A stretch of 64,000 bases of DNA from UBA4416 sp040389965 (lineage in GTDB: Bacteria > Bacteroidota > Bacteroidia > B-17B0 > Aurantibacillaceae): the NCBI GenBank assembly GCA_040389965.1, contig JAZJZF010000024.1:75689-139688 (forward strand), read 5' to 3'. This document shows, piece by piece, positions 46,898 to 54,726 of this stretch. The notes under the pieces are model-generated. The model searched no databases. It was not told the DNA's origin and saw nothing but the letters and a program-made list of their open reading frames with translations. The position numbers and the translations under genes were made by a program. Every line of letters starts with the position of its first letter. Position 1 is the first letter of the stretch.

Positions 46898-47487
46898 TTT
46901 TTACTATTTACGCGGGTTTGTTCTTCAATCAGTAATTTTAAATTTCTTTTTCCGTTTTGTATGTGGCTTTTAATCTCATTGAGGCTAAAGCCTGTTTCCT
47001 GTGCTATATCCTGATAACTTTTGTTCTGCAAATAAAAAAGCTCTACACATTGTTTTTGTTTTTCTTTTAGCTTCGGAAGACTGTTTTTCATTTCCTGTAA
47101 CAATACATCGTCGCTTACACTGCCTATCTTTTCCTCTGCTTCGTATGTAGTATCTTCATACTCAAACTCATAATACGATTTTATGTTTTTTGAGCTTGTT
47201 TTGTTTTTGCGGATCAGGCTTATGCAGTGGTTGCGTACTACAAAGCTTAACCAGGCTTTAAAGTTATTGATGTTGCGGGTTTTAAGATCCGGCATTAATT
47301 TTTCAAAAAGCTGCATTGTGGCATCCTGCGCTTCGTCCTTATCCTGCAGGTAAAACAAACAGGTTCCATATACAGTAGATACATGCTTTTTAAACAGGTC
47401 GGCAAACAAGTCCTTATTGCCACTTGTTCTGTAGTCAACCAGCAATTCCTCGTCGCTTAAGTATTCTTTTTTCTTAAAAAGCCACAT
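46894..47487 (-). CDS. ECF-type RNA polymerase sigma factor (module 1)
   Basis: The 197-residue protein has sigma region 2 (LFKKHVSTVYGTCLFYLQDKDEAQDATMQLF in parts, with the promoter-melting KAWLSFVVRNHCISLIRK) and region 4 (LKEKQKQCVELFYLQNKSYQDIAQETGFS in parts, ending SHIQNGKRNLK). It reads an alternative promoter class. A composite element with ECF-like -35 and -10 parts precedes it and is mirrored before the divergent plug gene. The -10 element ends 7 bases before the ATG, so the message may be leaderless. Confidence 0.93.
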   Translation of the reverse strand: MWLFKKKEYLSDEELLVDYRTSGNKDLFADLFKKHVSTVYGTCLFYLQDKDEAQDATMQLFEKLMPDLKTRNINNFKAWLSFVVRNHCISLIRKNKTSSKNIKSYYEFEYEDTTYEAEEKIGSVSDDVLLQEMKNSLPKLKEKQKQCVELFYLQNKSYQDIAQETGFSLNEIKSHIQNGKRNLKLLIEEQTRVNSKK

Positions 47488-47494
47488 ATATTGA

Positions 47495-47526
47495 TAAGAC
47501 GTATAACCTTTGGTATTCCATAAAAA
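47495..47526 (-). promoter_or_regulatory. ECF-type promoter of the module 1 sigma gene
   Basis: On the minus strand: TTTTTATGGAATA (47526-47514), 12 bases, CGTCTTA (47501-47495). The GGAAT and CGTC blocks look like ECF -35 and -10 elements, although the gap is shorter than the 15-17 bases common for ECF promoters. An identical pair at the same spacing faces the other way at 47552-47583. Confidence 0.72.
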
Positions 47527-47551
47527 TAATATTTAAATTTATTTTAGGTTG

Positions 47552-47583
47552 TTTTTATGGAATAGGGTATGAACAACGTCTTA
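47552..47583 (+). promoter_or_regulatory. ECF-type promoter of the plug gene, mirror of the sigma promoter
   Basis: TTTTTATGGAATA (47552-47564), 12 bases, CGTCTTA (47577-47583): all 20 specified bases equal those of the sigma gene promoter. The two 13-bp upstream blocks form a perfect inverted repeat with a 25-base centre. The start codon is 52 bases further on. Confidence 0.72.
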
Positions 47584-47635
47584 AAGTTAAAGAATGCATT
47601 CTATAAACATAATTTAATTTTTAAACCCAATCATT

Positions 47636-48484
47636 ATGAAACACATAAAACTATTAAGCCTGAGCTTATTATTAATAAGCGGCTTTATATCCAAAGCGCA
47701 AAGTGGTGCTTTAAAAGGACAAATCCTGAACGACGATAAGCTTCCTGTATTTGGAGCAACGGTTAAAGTATTACAAGGCGGAGCTTTAATTGGCGGGGCA
47801 GTAACGGATGAAGATGGGAAGTATACCTATAAACCATTGAACCCCGGCAATTACGATCTGGTAATATCCAGTATGGAAACTCAAACCAAACGCCTCACAA
47901 ATGTATATGTCAGTGCCGAAAAAACAACCTATGTGGATGCAGCTGTATCAACCAACACATTAGTTGAAGTGGTGGTTGAAGTATACAGGGCTCCTGTAAT
48001 TGACAAATCCTTTATGCATATTAAAGAAATTACTGCCGAAGACTTTTCACACCTGGCCATTAACAGAGGAAGTGTGGTAGATGCGGTTCTTTCAGTAACC
48101 TCTGAGGCCTCTCAGGATCCTAATGGCTTTTTACACGTAAGAGGAAGCAGGGGCGATGCTACCGCTTATTATGTGGATGGTGTAAGATCTCCTGGCATTA
48201 CAGGTGTAGCAGCCCTTTCGGTGGAGAACGTTTCCATCATTACAGGAGGTATTCCGGCGCAATATGGAGATATTAGCAGTGGGGTGATTGTTGTTACCAC
48301 CAAAGATTATTTCAGTGGCATTCAAAGCAAACACATGAATGATAGCTATTTTACAGAAAAGCAAGAGCGTGTAAAACGCGAAAAATCGGCCATTGCTGAA
48401 GAGAAAAAACGTAAGAAAGAAATAGAAGAAGAACTAAGGTTGGAAGAAGAGGCAAAAGCAAAAAAAGAAAATAGTGGCAAGTAG
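47636..48484 (+). CDS. Barrel-less TonB-plug protein with carboxypeptidase-regulatory domain
   Basis: The 282-residue protein has a signal peptide (end SKAQ), a carboxypeptidase regulatory-like domain (about 25-105; GALKGQILNDDKLPVFGATV in parts, EDGKYTYKPLNPGNY) and a TonB-receptor plug domain (about 125-230; GFLHVRGSRGDATAYYVDGV in parts, SVENVSIITGGIPAQYGDIS). It then stops in a Lys/Glu-rich coiled-coil tail where a 22-strand barrel would normally follow. The stop lies just before a strong terminator, so truncation by assembly is unlikely. Its promoter mirrors that of the ECF sigma gene, making it a probable regulon member. Confidence 0.82.
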   Translation: MKHIKLLSLSLLLISGFISKAQSGALKGQILNDDKLPVFGATVKVLQGGALIGGAVTDEDGKYTYKPLNPGNYDLVISSMETQTKRLTNVYVSAEKTTYVDAAVSTNTLVEVVVEVYRAPVIDKSFMHIKEITAEDFSHLAINRGSVVDAVLSVTSEASQDPNGFLHVRGSRGDATAYYVDGVRSPGITGVAALSVENVSIITGGIPAQYGDISSGVIVVTTKDYFSGIQSKHMNDSYFTEKQERVKREKSAIAEEKKRKKEIEEELRLEEEAKAKKENSGK

Positions 48485-48510
48485 ATAAATGCCTCGTGGA
48501 AACACCAAAC

Positions 48511-48548
48511 AAAAAACCCTCGTTATTAAATAGTAACGAGGGTTTTTG
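48511..48548. terminator. Bidirectional terminator between the two sigma modules
   Basis: An 11-bp stem (aaccctcgtta at 48515-48525, complement at 48534-48544) with an 8-base loop, A run before and T run after. It lies between the convergent plug and protease genes. Confidence 0.85.
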
Positions 48549-48564
48549 CATTTTAAAACAAAAT

Positions 48565-49653
48565 TTATTTCTTGTAAACCATAACGTTAAATACGAATGG
48601 TTGAATTTTTTTAATTTGCTCGCTGCGTTTCATTCCTTTTAAATTTGATTTTTTAGAAGACAATGCTAACTCTTTTTTAAGAGAATCGTTCTCTAATTTA
48701 TCAATGGTTTGTTTAATAAAAGAAGATTTAATAGCAAACCCTGTTGCTTCTGAAGAGCTTTGTTTTCCACGGATTAAACCAATAATGTTTCCTTGCTCAT
48801 CCATAATAGGGCCACCGCTGTTACCCGGATTAACAGGTATAGAGATCTGGTACATGGTTGTGTCGTTATTAAATCCGCTTAATGAACTTAATGAACCTTC
48901 TCCATAAACCGCATCGCGGCGTGGGTAACCTAATGTAAAAATCTTGTCACCAATTTCTGATGTATTCTCTTTAAATGAGAAGGGGAAAGGAATATTTTTA
49001 ATAGCTTCAATATTATCTATTTTATAAATAGCAATATCCATTGCCGCATCGCTCGCTACTAATTTTGCAGGTGCGCGATCCATCATGGTATTGGTTACAA
49101 AAACAGAGTCGGCATTTTTTACCATGTGGTAGCTTGTAATAAAATAACCTTTATTATTAAGCGCAAAGCCTGTTCCTTCAACGTTTGCGGGAGCATATGT
49201 TTTTTTAGGTTTTCTGGCAGCTACTTTAATACCTTCAATAATCGCATCCTGCGAATATTTTAATTTGGCTACTTCATTTCCCAAATCGGTAATGGCATTT
49301 CCCTGTTGTTTTAATAAATAGCCACCTGTACTTAAAACGGTAATAGTTCCTAAAACTGCAAATACCGCTACAGAAGCCGCAACAGCAAAGGTTTTACCAT
49401 GTTTTTTAATAAACGTTTCTTTTATAGGAAGTATTTTCGCGTCTTTACCAAATTCCTGGGTGTGAATAACAGCCAGAATTTGTTTTAAGTGTGTACGCTG
49501 TTCGTGCTGGTTAATGCTTTCTAATAACGTTTTATGTTTATCAAAAGCCGCAGCAAATTCAGTATCAGATTTTAAACGGGCTTCAAATTCTGTTTTTTCT
49601 TCGGGAGTTATTGTCCCAAAAATGTAATTGTCAAATAATTCTGTTGCTCTCAT
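48565..49653 (-). CDS. Anti-sigma-like domain fused to a periplasmic HtrA/trypsin-like protease
   Basis: The 362-residue protein has a cytoplasmic helical domain (1-85; LFDNYIFGTITPEEKTEFEARL in parts) of the type found in Bacteroidota anti-sigma factors, one membrane helix (about 88-108), then a trypsin-like peptidase domain (about 155-330). The triad appears intact: His176 (TSYHMV), Asp206 (AAMDIAIYKI), Ser279 (GNSGGP). No PDZ domain follows. It starts 12 bases after an ECF sigma gene. The likely model is an anti-sigma factor whose sensing part is itself a protease; regulated self-cleavage is a hypothesis. Confidence 0.82.
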   Translation of the reverse strand: MRATELFDNYIFGTITPEEKTEFEARLKSDTEFAAAFDKHKTLLESINQHEQRTHLKQILAVIHTQEFGKDAKILPIKETFIKKHGKTFAVAASVAVFAVLGTITVLSTGGYLLKQQGNAITDLGNEVAKLKYSQDAIIEGIKVAARKPKKTYAPANVEGTGFALNNKGYFITSYHMVKNADSVFVTNTMMDRAPAKLVASDAAMDIAIYKIDNIEAIKNIPFPFSFKENTSEIGDKIFTLGYPRRDAVYGEGSLSSLSGFNNDTTMYQISIPVNPGNSGGPIMDEQGNIIGLIRGKQSSSEATGFAIKSSFIKQTIDKLENDSLKKELALSSKKSNLKGMKRSEQIKKIQPFVFNVMVYKK

Positions 49654-49665
49654 CTCTATCTCCTT

Positions 49666-50223
49666 TTAATCTTCAAAAAAATACCGTTTTAAACGTTGTA
49701 AACATTTATATTTCTGTGTCTTGGCATTGTCAGCATTGGTATATCCGAACTTTTCAGATATTTCTTCCATGCTTAATTTATACACATAAAAATCTTTTAA
49801 GAGTGTTTTGCAGGGTTCTCCAAGGTTTTCCATGCAGGCGTTCATTTTTTCGATATCCGATTCTTTTTTCAAATGCTCGGTTATTTCTTCGCTTACATCT
49901 ACTACCTCATCTTCTTCATCTTCCCTAAAACGCAGAGTGTTCCCATTGTTCCGGATTTGCTTTAGCCATAAGCGTTTTGCAATAGAAAAGATAAACGTTT
50001 GAAGCTGACAGTTTAATTCGAAACCGGGTTTTTGTACATTTTCGTAAAGTACAATAATTGTTTCCTGGTAAATATCTGCTGCTGCTTCGCTGCTACCACT
50101 ATTATTTACAACATATTTAAGAACGAGTGAATAATACTTTTTGTACAAAGCCCGTAACACCGCATCCTGGTTATGCCTGAGCCCTTCAATAAATTCAAGG
50201 TCTGTGTACGTTACTTTCGACAT
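49666..50223 (-). CDS. ECF-type RNA polymerase sigma factor (module 2)
   Basis: The 185-residue protein has region 2 (LYKKYYSLVLKYVVNNSGSSEAAADIYQET in parts, QLQTFIFSIAKRLWLKQIR) and region 4 (GEPCKTLLKDFYVYKLSMEEISEKFGY in parts, AKTQKYKCLQRLKRYF). The acidic linker between them (REDEEDEVVDVSEE) is marked. It is followed by the anti-sigma/protease gene. It differs clearly from the module 1 sigma factor, so the two probably have separate regulons. Confidence 0.92.
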   Translation of the reverse strand: MSKVTYTDLEFIEGLRHNQDAVLRALYKKYYSLVLKYVVNNSGSSEAAADIYQETIIVLYENVQKPGFELNCQLQTFIFSIAKRLWLKQIRNNGNTLRFREDEEDEVVDVSEEITEHLKKESDIEKMNACMENLGEPCKTLLKDFYVYKLSMEEISEKFGYTNADNAKTQKYKCLQRLKRYFFED

Positions 50224-50240
50224 AAAGTCTTTGTTTAGAT

Positions 50241-50273
50241 TAATACCCTTTGGCTTTAAAAGTAACCCAAAAA
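50241..50273 (-). promoter_or_regulatory. Possible ECF-type promoter of the module 2 sigma gene
   Basis: The minus strand reads TTTTTGGGTTACT (50273-50261) and, downstream, GGGTATTA (50248-50241), a -35/-10-like pair resembling other Bacteroidota ECF autopromoters. It is not the same as the module 1 element. A guess from position and pattern only. Confidence 0.3.
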
Positions 50274-50383
50274 GGCTGATTTATTGTGTTAATTTGCTGA
50301 TTTTCAGCACTTAAATGAAAGGAGCACGGAATCATCACAGTGAATCGTGGCAGCATGACCCAAAACAGGAAATAAGGAAAACC

Positions 50384-51673
50384 TTATGCATTCATAAGGG
50401 CTTCAATTTCATCAGCTTCGAGTGGAATGTTTTTCATAAGATCGTCGTTTCCTGTTTCAGTAATCACGATATTATTTTCTAAACGAATTCCCAGGCCTTC
50501 TTCAGGAATATAAATTCCGGGTTCGCAGGTAAATACCATTCCGGCTTGCATAGGCTCATAGAAAAAGCCTACATCATGCACATCCAAACCTAAAAAGTGC
50601 GAAGTACCATGCATAAAATATTTTTTATAAGCCGGCCATTCCGGATTTTGATTTTTTACCTCGTCTGATTTTAATAAACCTAATTGTAAAAGCTCTTCAG
50701 TCATTAGATCGCCTACAGCCTTATTGTATTTTTCGAAGGTGTTACCCACTTTAAGCATCCCTGTAGCGGCTTTCATAACACGCAGTACGGCATCATATAC
50801 TTCTCTCTGGCGTTTGGTATATTTTCCGTTAACGGGAATAGCACGGGTCATGTCGCTGGCGTAATTTGAATACTCTGCGGCCACATCCAGTAAAATGACA
50901 TCTCCGTCTTTGCAAGTTTTGTTATTATCTACATAATGCAATACACAGGCACTTGGCCCACTTGCTACAATTGGTCCGTAAGCAAAGCCACGGCTTCTGT
51001 TACGAACAAACTCATGAATAAACTCTGCTTCAATTTCATATTCCATAACGCCCGGTTTCATAAAACCCAATAAACGACGGAATCCTTTTTCGGTAATGTT
51101 ACAAGCCTGTTGAATCAGTTCAATCTCTATAGGGTGTTTAATGGCCCTTATGCTATGCATAATAGGTGCTGAGCGCTCAATGCTGTGCAGGGGGAATTGT
51201 TGCATGATCTGCTTATTGAAACGCATTTGTGCCGTTTCCATGTCGATATAACGACGTGTATGCTCATTGCTGTTCAAATAAAAAGCCTCTGCCTGAAAAG
51301 CAAATCCTTTAAATACTTTTTCAAATTCGTGGTGCCAGTATATATGATCAATGCCGCTTACTTCTTTTGCCTGTTGCTTGGTAAGCTTTGCGCCTTCCCA
51401 TACAGCAATCAACTCGCTGGTTTCCTTAATAAACAAAACCTCTTTGTGCTTGCCGTCTTTTACATCCGGAAAAATCATCAGGATCGTATCTTCCTGATCA
51501 ATGCCGCTTAAGTAGAATAAATCGCTGTTTTGCACGAAGCCAAAAGAGCCATCTGCATTGGTGGGTAATATATCATTGCTCACAAAAAGAGCTATGGAAT
51601 TTAGTTTTAAACGTTTCGTGAAATTTTTCCTATTGTCGACGAATAAGTCTTTTTTTATGCTTGAATATTTCAT
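50384..51673 (-). CDS. pepP: Xaa-Pro aminopeptidase (M24B)
   Basis: The 429-residue protein has the N-terminal creatinase-like domain and the M24 pita-bread metallopeptidase domain with ligand-type residues in LLDVAAEYSNYASDMTRAIP (two Asp, in parts), HGTSHFLGLDVHD (His), TCEPGIYIPE (Glu) and GIRLENNIVIT (Glu). It removes N-terminal residues preceding proline from peptides in the cytoplasm. Length is normal for PepP. Confidence 0.93.
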   Translation of the reverse strand: MKYSSIKKDLFVDNRKNFTKRLKLNSIALFVSNDILPTNADGSFGFVQNSDLFYLSGIDQEDTILMIFPDVKDGKHKEVLFIKETSELIAVWEGAKLTKQQAKEVSGIDHIYWHHEFEKVFKGFAFQAEAFYLNSNEHTRRYIDMETAQMRFNKQIMQQFPLHSIERSAPIMHSIRAIKHPIEIELIQQACNITEKGFRRLLGFMKPGVMEYEIEAEFIHEFVRNRSRGFAYGPIVASGPSACVLHYVDNNKTCKDGDVILLDVAAEYSNYASDMTRAIPVNGKYTKRQREVYDAVLRVMKAATGMLKVGNTFEKYNKAVGDLMTEELLQLGLLKSDEVKNQNPEWPAYKKYFMHGTSHFLGLDVHDVGFFYEPMQAGMVFTCEPGIYIPEEGLGIRLENNIVITETGNDDLMKNIPLEADEIEALMNA

Positions 51674-51690
51674 TTTGTCGATTAGTTTGT

Positions 51691-51698
51691 TATATTTG
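51691..51698 (+). promoter_or_regulatory. Promoter -7 element of the gene at 51725
   Basis: TATATTTG, a perfect TAnnTTTG, 26 bases before the ATG. The -33 position has no clear TTTG. Confidence 0.45.
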
Positions 51699-51724
51699 TT
51701 TTTACTAATATATGTATTTTTTAC

Positions 51725-52135
51725 ATGCCTGACTATTTAATTACAAAAAAATCTGAAACGGATGCGGCTCAAGTGCACCTTGGCAGTGACGGTATTATGA
51801 GGGTAATGTTTAGACACAAAAAAGAAGTAAATGAAGAAGCTTTCAGAGAGCTTTTTAAGGTCTTTAACGAACTCTCGGGAGGAAAGGCATATGCGTATAT
51901 CTATTATGCAGAAGATACTTCAGTAACGGTGTCAGAAGACGGGAGGCGTTATGCAAAGGAAAAGGAGTTTTCGTTTCCTAAAATTTGCAATGCGGTTATT
52001 GTCACTAACCTGGCACACAAACTATTGGCTAATTTTTATTTGCGCTTCAACAAGCCTTCTTATCCTTTTAAGGTGTTTGGTAAAAAGGACGATGCCGAGA
52101 AATGGTGTATACAACAGCTTGCCAAAAGTAATTAA
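51725..52135 (+). CDS. Small cytoplasmic protein, possibly STAS/SpoIIAA-like
   Basis: 136 residues with no signal or membrane segment. The alternating pattern (GIMRVMFRHKKEVNEEAF, AYAYIYYAEDTSVTV, NAVIVTNLAHKLLANFYL, FKVFGKKDDAEKWC) resembles STAS/SEC14-like alpha-beta proteins of Bacteroidota that recur as orphan genes. No catalytic residue is recognised. Divergent from pepP. Confidence 0.55.
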   Translation: MPDYLITKKSETDAAQVHLGSDGIMRVMFRHKKEVNEEAFRELFKVFNELSGGKAYAYIYYAEDTSVTVSEDGRRYAKEKEFSFPKICNAVIVTNLAHKLLANFYLRFNKPSYPFKVFGKKDDAEKWCIQQLAKSN

Positions 52136-52195
52136 TGCTTATTTAGTGCCATTTCATACTCAAAAGCCTAAGCATTTCCAATCAAAAAATACAGA

Positions 52196-53212
52196 TTAAT
52201 TCAATTCTACGTAAATAGCTAAATGGTCGCTATAACCATTGTAGTATTTATTTTCAGCACCGTATGTGCGGTTTGGTCTTTCTTCACCGGTTTTAGCATT
52301 TTTAAATAACACAAAATCTTTTCGCAGGATATGTGCATTTTTTGGATCAAAAGCATAACCTTTTTTAGCGTTTAATAAACCCTGTGAAACAATGATCTGA
52401 TCCAACACACGCCATTCTTTATCATAGTAATGGGTGCCTTGTTTTGCCTTATCTAATGTATAAAACGCGTTATACAAATCTCCTTTTTCTTTAGGCGTAT
52501 CGTTTGCTTTTAAAGTATTTAAAATACTATTATTATCAGGATGGTCGTTAAAGTCGCCCATAACAATGATCTTGGCTTTAGCATCTTTTTTTTGAAGCTC
52601 GTCAATTTTAGATCTTACTTGTTGTGCGGCGTAAATACGACGTGGCTCGCTTTCTTTTTCTCCTTCGCGGCGGCTTGGCCAGTGGTTCACAAACACATAA
52701 AACACATCGCCATTAGTGGCTTTAAGTGTTGCAAATAAAATATTACGGGTTTTGTAATCTCCTAATGCCGGATTGGTAGCGTTTAGTTCTTTAAAATCAA
52801 CCAATGTAAAAATGGATTTGTCGTATAATAAACCACAATCGATACTGCGTTCATCGGGGCTGTCTGTTGCCAGGCTGCCGTAGCTTTTTGTGCCGAATTG
52901 CGATTTGCTGATAAGGTCTTTTAACACCTCATTATTTTCGATCTCTACTAAACCAACAAGGTTTGGCAATGCCGCTCCTGCAACAGTAGAATCGAGCACC
53001 TGTGCTACTTTTTGAAGTTTGTTGTTATAGCGTGTTTCATCCCATTTTGAGGCTGCTTCAGGCAAAAACTCGTCATCTTTTTTGTTTGGATCATCTTTGG
53101 TATCAAAGAAGTTTTCGCAATTATAAAATGCTACTGTAACAGGGTTTTTGGTTTGTGCATAGCTAAGAGCTGAGCATAACAAAACGGATGATATGAATAG
53201 GGATTTACGCAT
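52196..53212 (-). CDS. Secreted endonuclease/exonuclease/phosphatase family protein
   Basis: The ATG at 53212 gives about 338 residues with a signal peptide (LLCSALSYAQ); a TTG two codons upstream is an alternative. The EEP-fold landmarks are FYNCENFFDT (Asn/Glu), LVGLVEIENNEVL (metal Glu), FVNHWPSRR (His), IVMGDFNDHPDNN (Asp-Asn) and YSDHLAIYVEL (Asp-His). It probably cleaves nucleic acid or phosphoesters outside the cytoplasm. Substrate not known. Confidence 0.9.
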   Translation of the reverse strand: MRKSLFISSVLLCSALSYAQTKNPVTVAFYNCENFFDTKDDPNKKDDEFLPEAASKWDETRYNNKLQKVAQVLDSTVAGAALPNLVGLVEIENNEVLKDLISKSQFGTKSYGSLATDSPDERSIDCGLLYDKSIFTLVDFKELNATNPALGDYKTRNILFATLKATNGDVFYVFVNHWPSRREGEKESEPRRIYAAQQVRSKIDELQKKDAKAKIIVMGDFNDHPDNNSILNTLKANDTPKEKGDLYNAFYTLDKAKQGTHYYDKEWRVLDQIIVSQGLLNAKKGYAFDPKNAHILRKDFVLFKNAKTGEERPNRTYGAENKYYNGYSDHLAIYVELN

Positions 53213-53326
53213 GACCAAATGTAAATAAAAAAGCTATCCGCATTATTAGGAAATTGTTATTTATTTTTGGCTTTTTTGATGCTCTGCTAAATAAATGTAT
53301 TTTTAAGTTCTGCTAAAACCAACCTT

Positions 53327-53788
53327 ATGAAAAAACGCTTTACCAAAAAGAACATCTTCCTGTTTTTCCTTGTTCTTCTTGTTTTAATACAGTTTATCAG
53401 AATTGATAAAAGCACAAAGCCTGTAAATACAAGTACTGATTTTATAGCCATGACCTCAGCAAATACTGAGGTAGAACAGCTATTGAAAGTTGCCTGTTAT
53501 GATTGCCATTCGAATCAACCAACCTTTCCATGGTACACTAATATTGCCCCGGTATCGTGGTGGATAAAGCACCATATAGATGAGGGAAACCATCACTTAA
53601 ATTTTTCGGACTGGGGTACTTATACCGAAAAAAGAAAGAACCACAAACTGGAGGAGTGCATTGAAATGATAGAAGAAGGCGAAATGCCCATGGATTCTTA
53701 CACCTGGATGCATAAAGACGCGAAGCTGACTGATGCTCAAAAACTGCAGCTGGTGGAGTTTTTTAAAGCGGTGAAGAATAGAAACTAG
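53327..53788 (+). CDS. Haem-binding domain protein, membrane anchored
   Basis: The 153-residue protein has one N-terminal membrane helix (about 9-22) and a haem-binding domain with a c-type haem motif CYDCH, then WYTNIAPVSWWIKHHIDEG and a GEMPMDSYTWMH segment that supplies a possible axial Met or His. This family is typical of Bacteroidota. It faces the periplasm and probably takes part in electron transfer or sensing; its partner is unknown. Confidence 0.85.
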   Translation: MKKRFTKKNIFLFFLVLLVLIQFIRIDKSTKPVNTSTDFIAMTSANTEVEQLLKVACYDCHSNQPTFPWYTNIAPVSWWIKHHIDEGNHHLNFSDWGTYTEKRKNHKLEECIEMIEEGEMPMDSYTWMHKDAKLTDAQKLQLVEFFKAVKNRN

Positions 53789-53829
53789 TTGTTTGCATTA
53801 AGAATGATAGTATTATTACTATTGATTGC

Positions 53830-54000
53830 TTTTCTTTTTCCTTGACGAAAAGAAACAAAAAGTCAAGATGAAACGCCAACTTCAATCTTTTTCTCGCGCG
53901 AAACACCTGCGCAATGCCCCCGAAAAAATTGCAGTTCGCACCGTTTCATCAAATCAGCCGCACTATTACCAATGTATGCGAAGCCTACTAACTTAAACTG
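53830..54000. repeat. Possible dispersed intergenic repeat
   Basis: The spacer between the haem-binding gene and the barrel gene has higher GC than most spacers here and unusual blocks (CTCGCGCGAAACACCTGCGC, ATGCCCCCGAAAAAATTGC). Open frames cross it on both strands but match no family. I recall similar blocks in spacers of related genomes, so a dispersed repeat is suspected; there is no second copy in this window. Confidence 0.35.
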
Positions 54001-54010
54001 GTGCGATTGA

Positions 54011-54649
54011 TTATTCTTTCTTTTTAAAGATGTGGAAATGACCTGATACGCCAAACTCGAAATAAACCCCGCCCATTTTCCAGGTAGCGCCATTTGCCTC
54101 AGAATAATAGTCGGAACCATTTTTAATATCTACTTTATTAAAAAGGTGTTTATTGTATCCCAGGCCCACAAACATTCCCACGTATTTTCCAAAATACATA
54201 TGCGGTGTGACATGAATATTTAAAATACCTCCTTTTGCGTTTATATACTGGCTGCTGCTGTAAGTGCCGTTAAATTTACTAAAGCCGTATCCTGCACCAA
54301 TTACCAAATCAAACTTTTCGCTTTTATTGGCCAAATGAAAATTGCCTCTGAACAAAATATCCGAGCCTCTTATGGGTCCTGCGCTGCCTTTACCATACGT
54401 TCCTCTCCTGTAAGAGATACCCACTCCAAAGTAACGTAGTAAGCCAAATTCGGCATTTATGCGGGGCAGAGTCCCAACAACACCTATACCGGAAACATTG
54501 GTGTTATTAACCGGCGAGTGACCGCTGATGCCATATATACCGCCTCCGAGACCAATATCGGCAGCCACTGTTCCAAAACGAAACGATTGGGCTTTTAATT
54601 CTGTTTGTAATAAGATAATGGTAAAGATTAAAAATAGTTTTGTTTTCAT
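54011..54649 (-). CDS. Outer-membrane beta-barrel protein, small
   Basis: 212 residues with a signal peptide (end ELKAQS) and repeated glycine-aromatic strands (SFRFGTVAADIGLGGG, DLVIGAGYGFSKFNG, GMFVGLGYNKHLF, GVYFEFGVSGHFHIF), the pattern of small outer-membrane barrels. No specific family is recognised. The neighbouring upstream gene encodes an OmpA-type protein, but the two are separated by 77 bases. Confidence 0.65.
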   Translation of the reverse strand: MKTKLFLIFTIILLQTELKAQSFRFGTVAADIGLGGGIYGISGHSPVNNTNVSGIGVVGTLPRINAEFGLLRYFGVGISYRRGTYGKGSAGPIRGSDILFRGNFHLANKSEKFDLVIGAGYGFSKFNGTYSSSQYINAKGGILNIHVTPHMYFGKYVGMFVGLGYNKHLFNKVDIKNGSDYYSEANGATWKMGGVYFEFGVSGHFHIFKKKE

Positions 54650-54726
54650 AGGTTTATTTCATAGTGTGATTATCACTACAAAACTCCTGCTTTGAAATAA
54701 CAAAGATGTACCCTGTGTTGGGTATT

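Noticed and set aside
53863..54120. Open frame of 85 codons on the minus strand overlapping the barrel gene end
   Set aside because: No signal or domain; it shares bases with the better supported barrel gene and crosses the suspected repeat.
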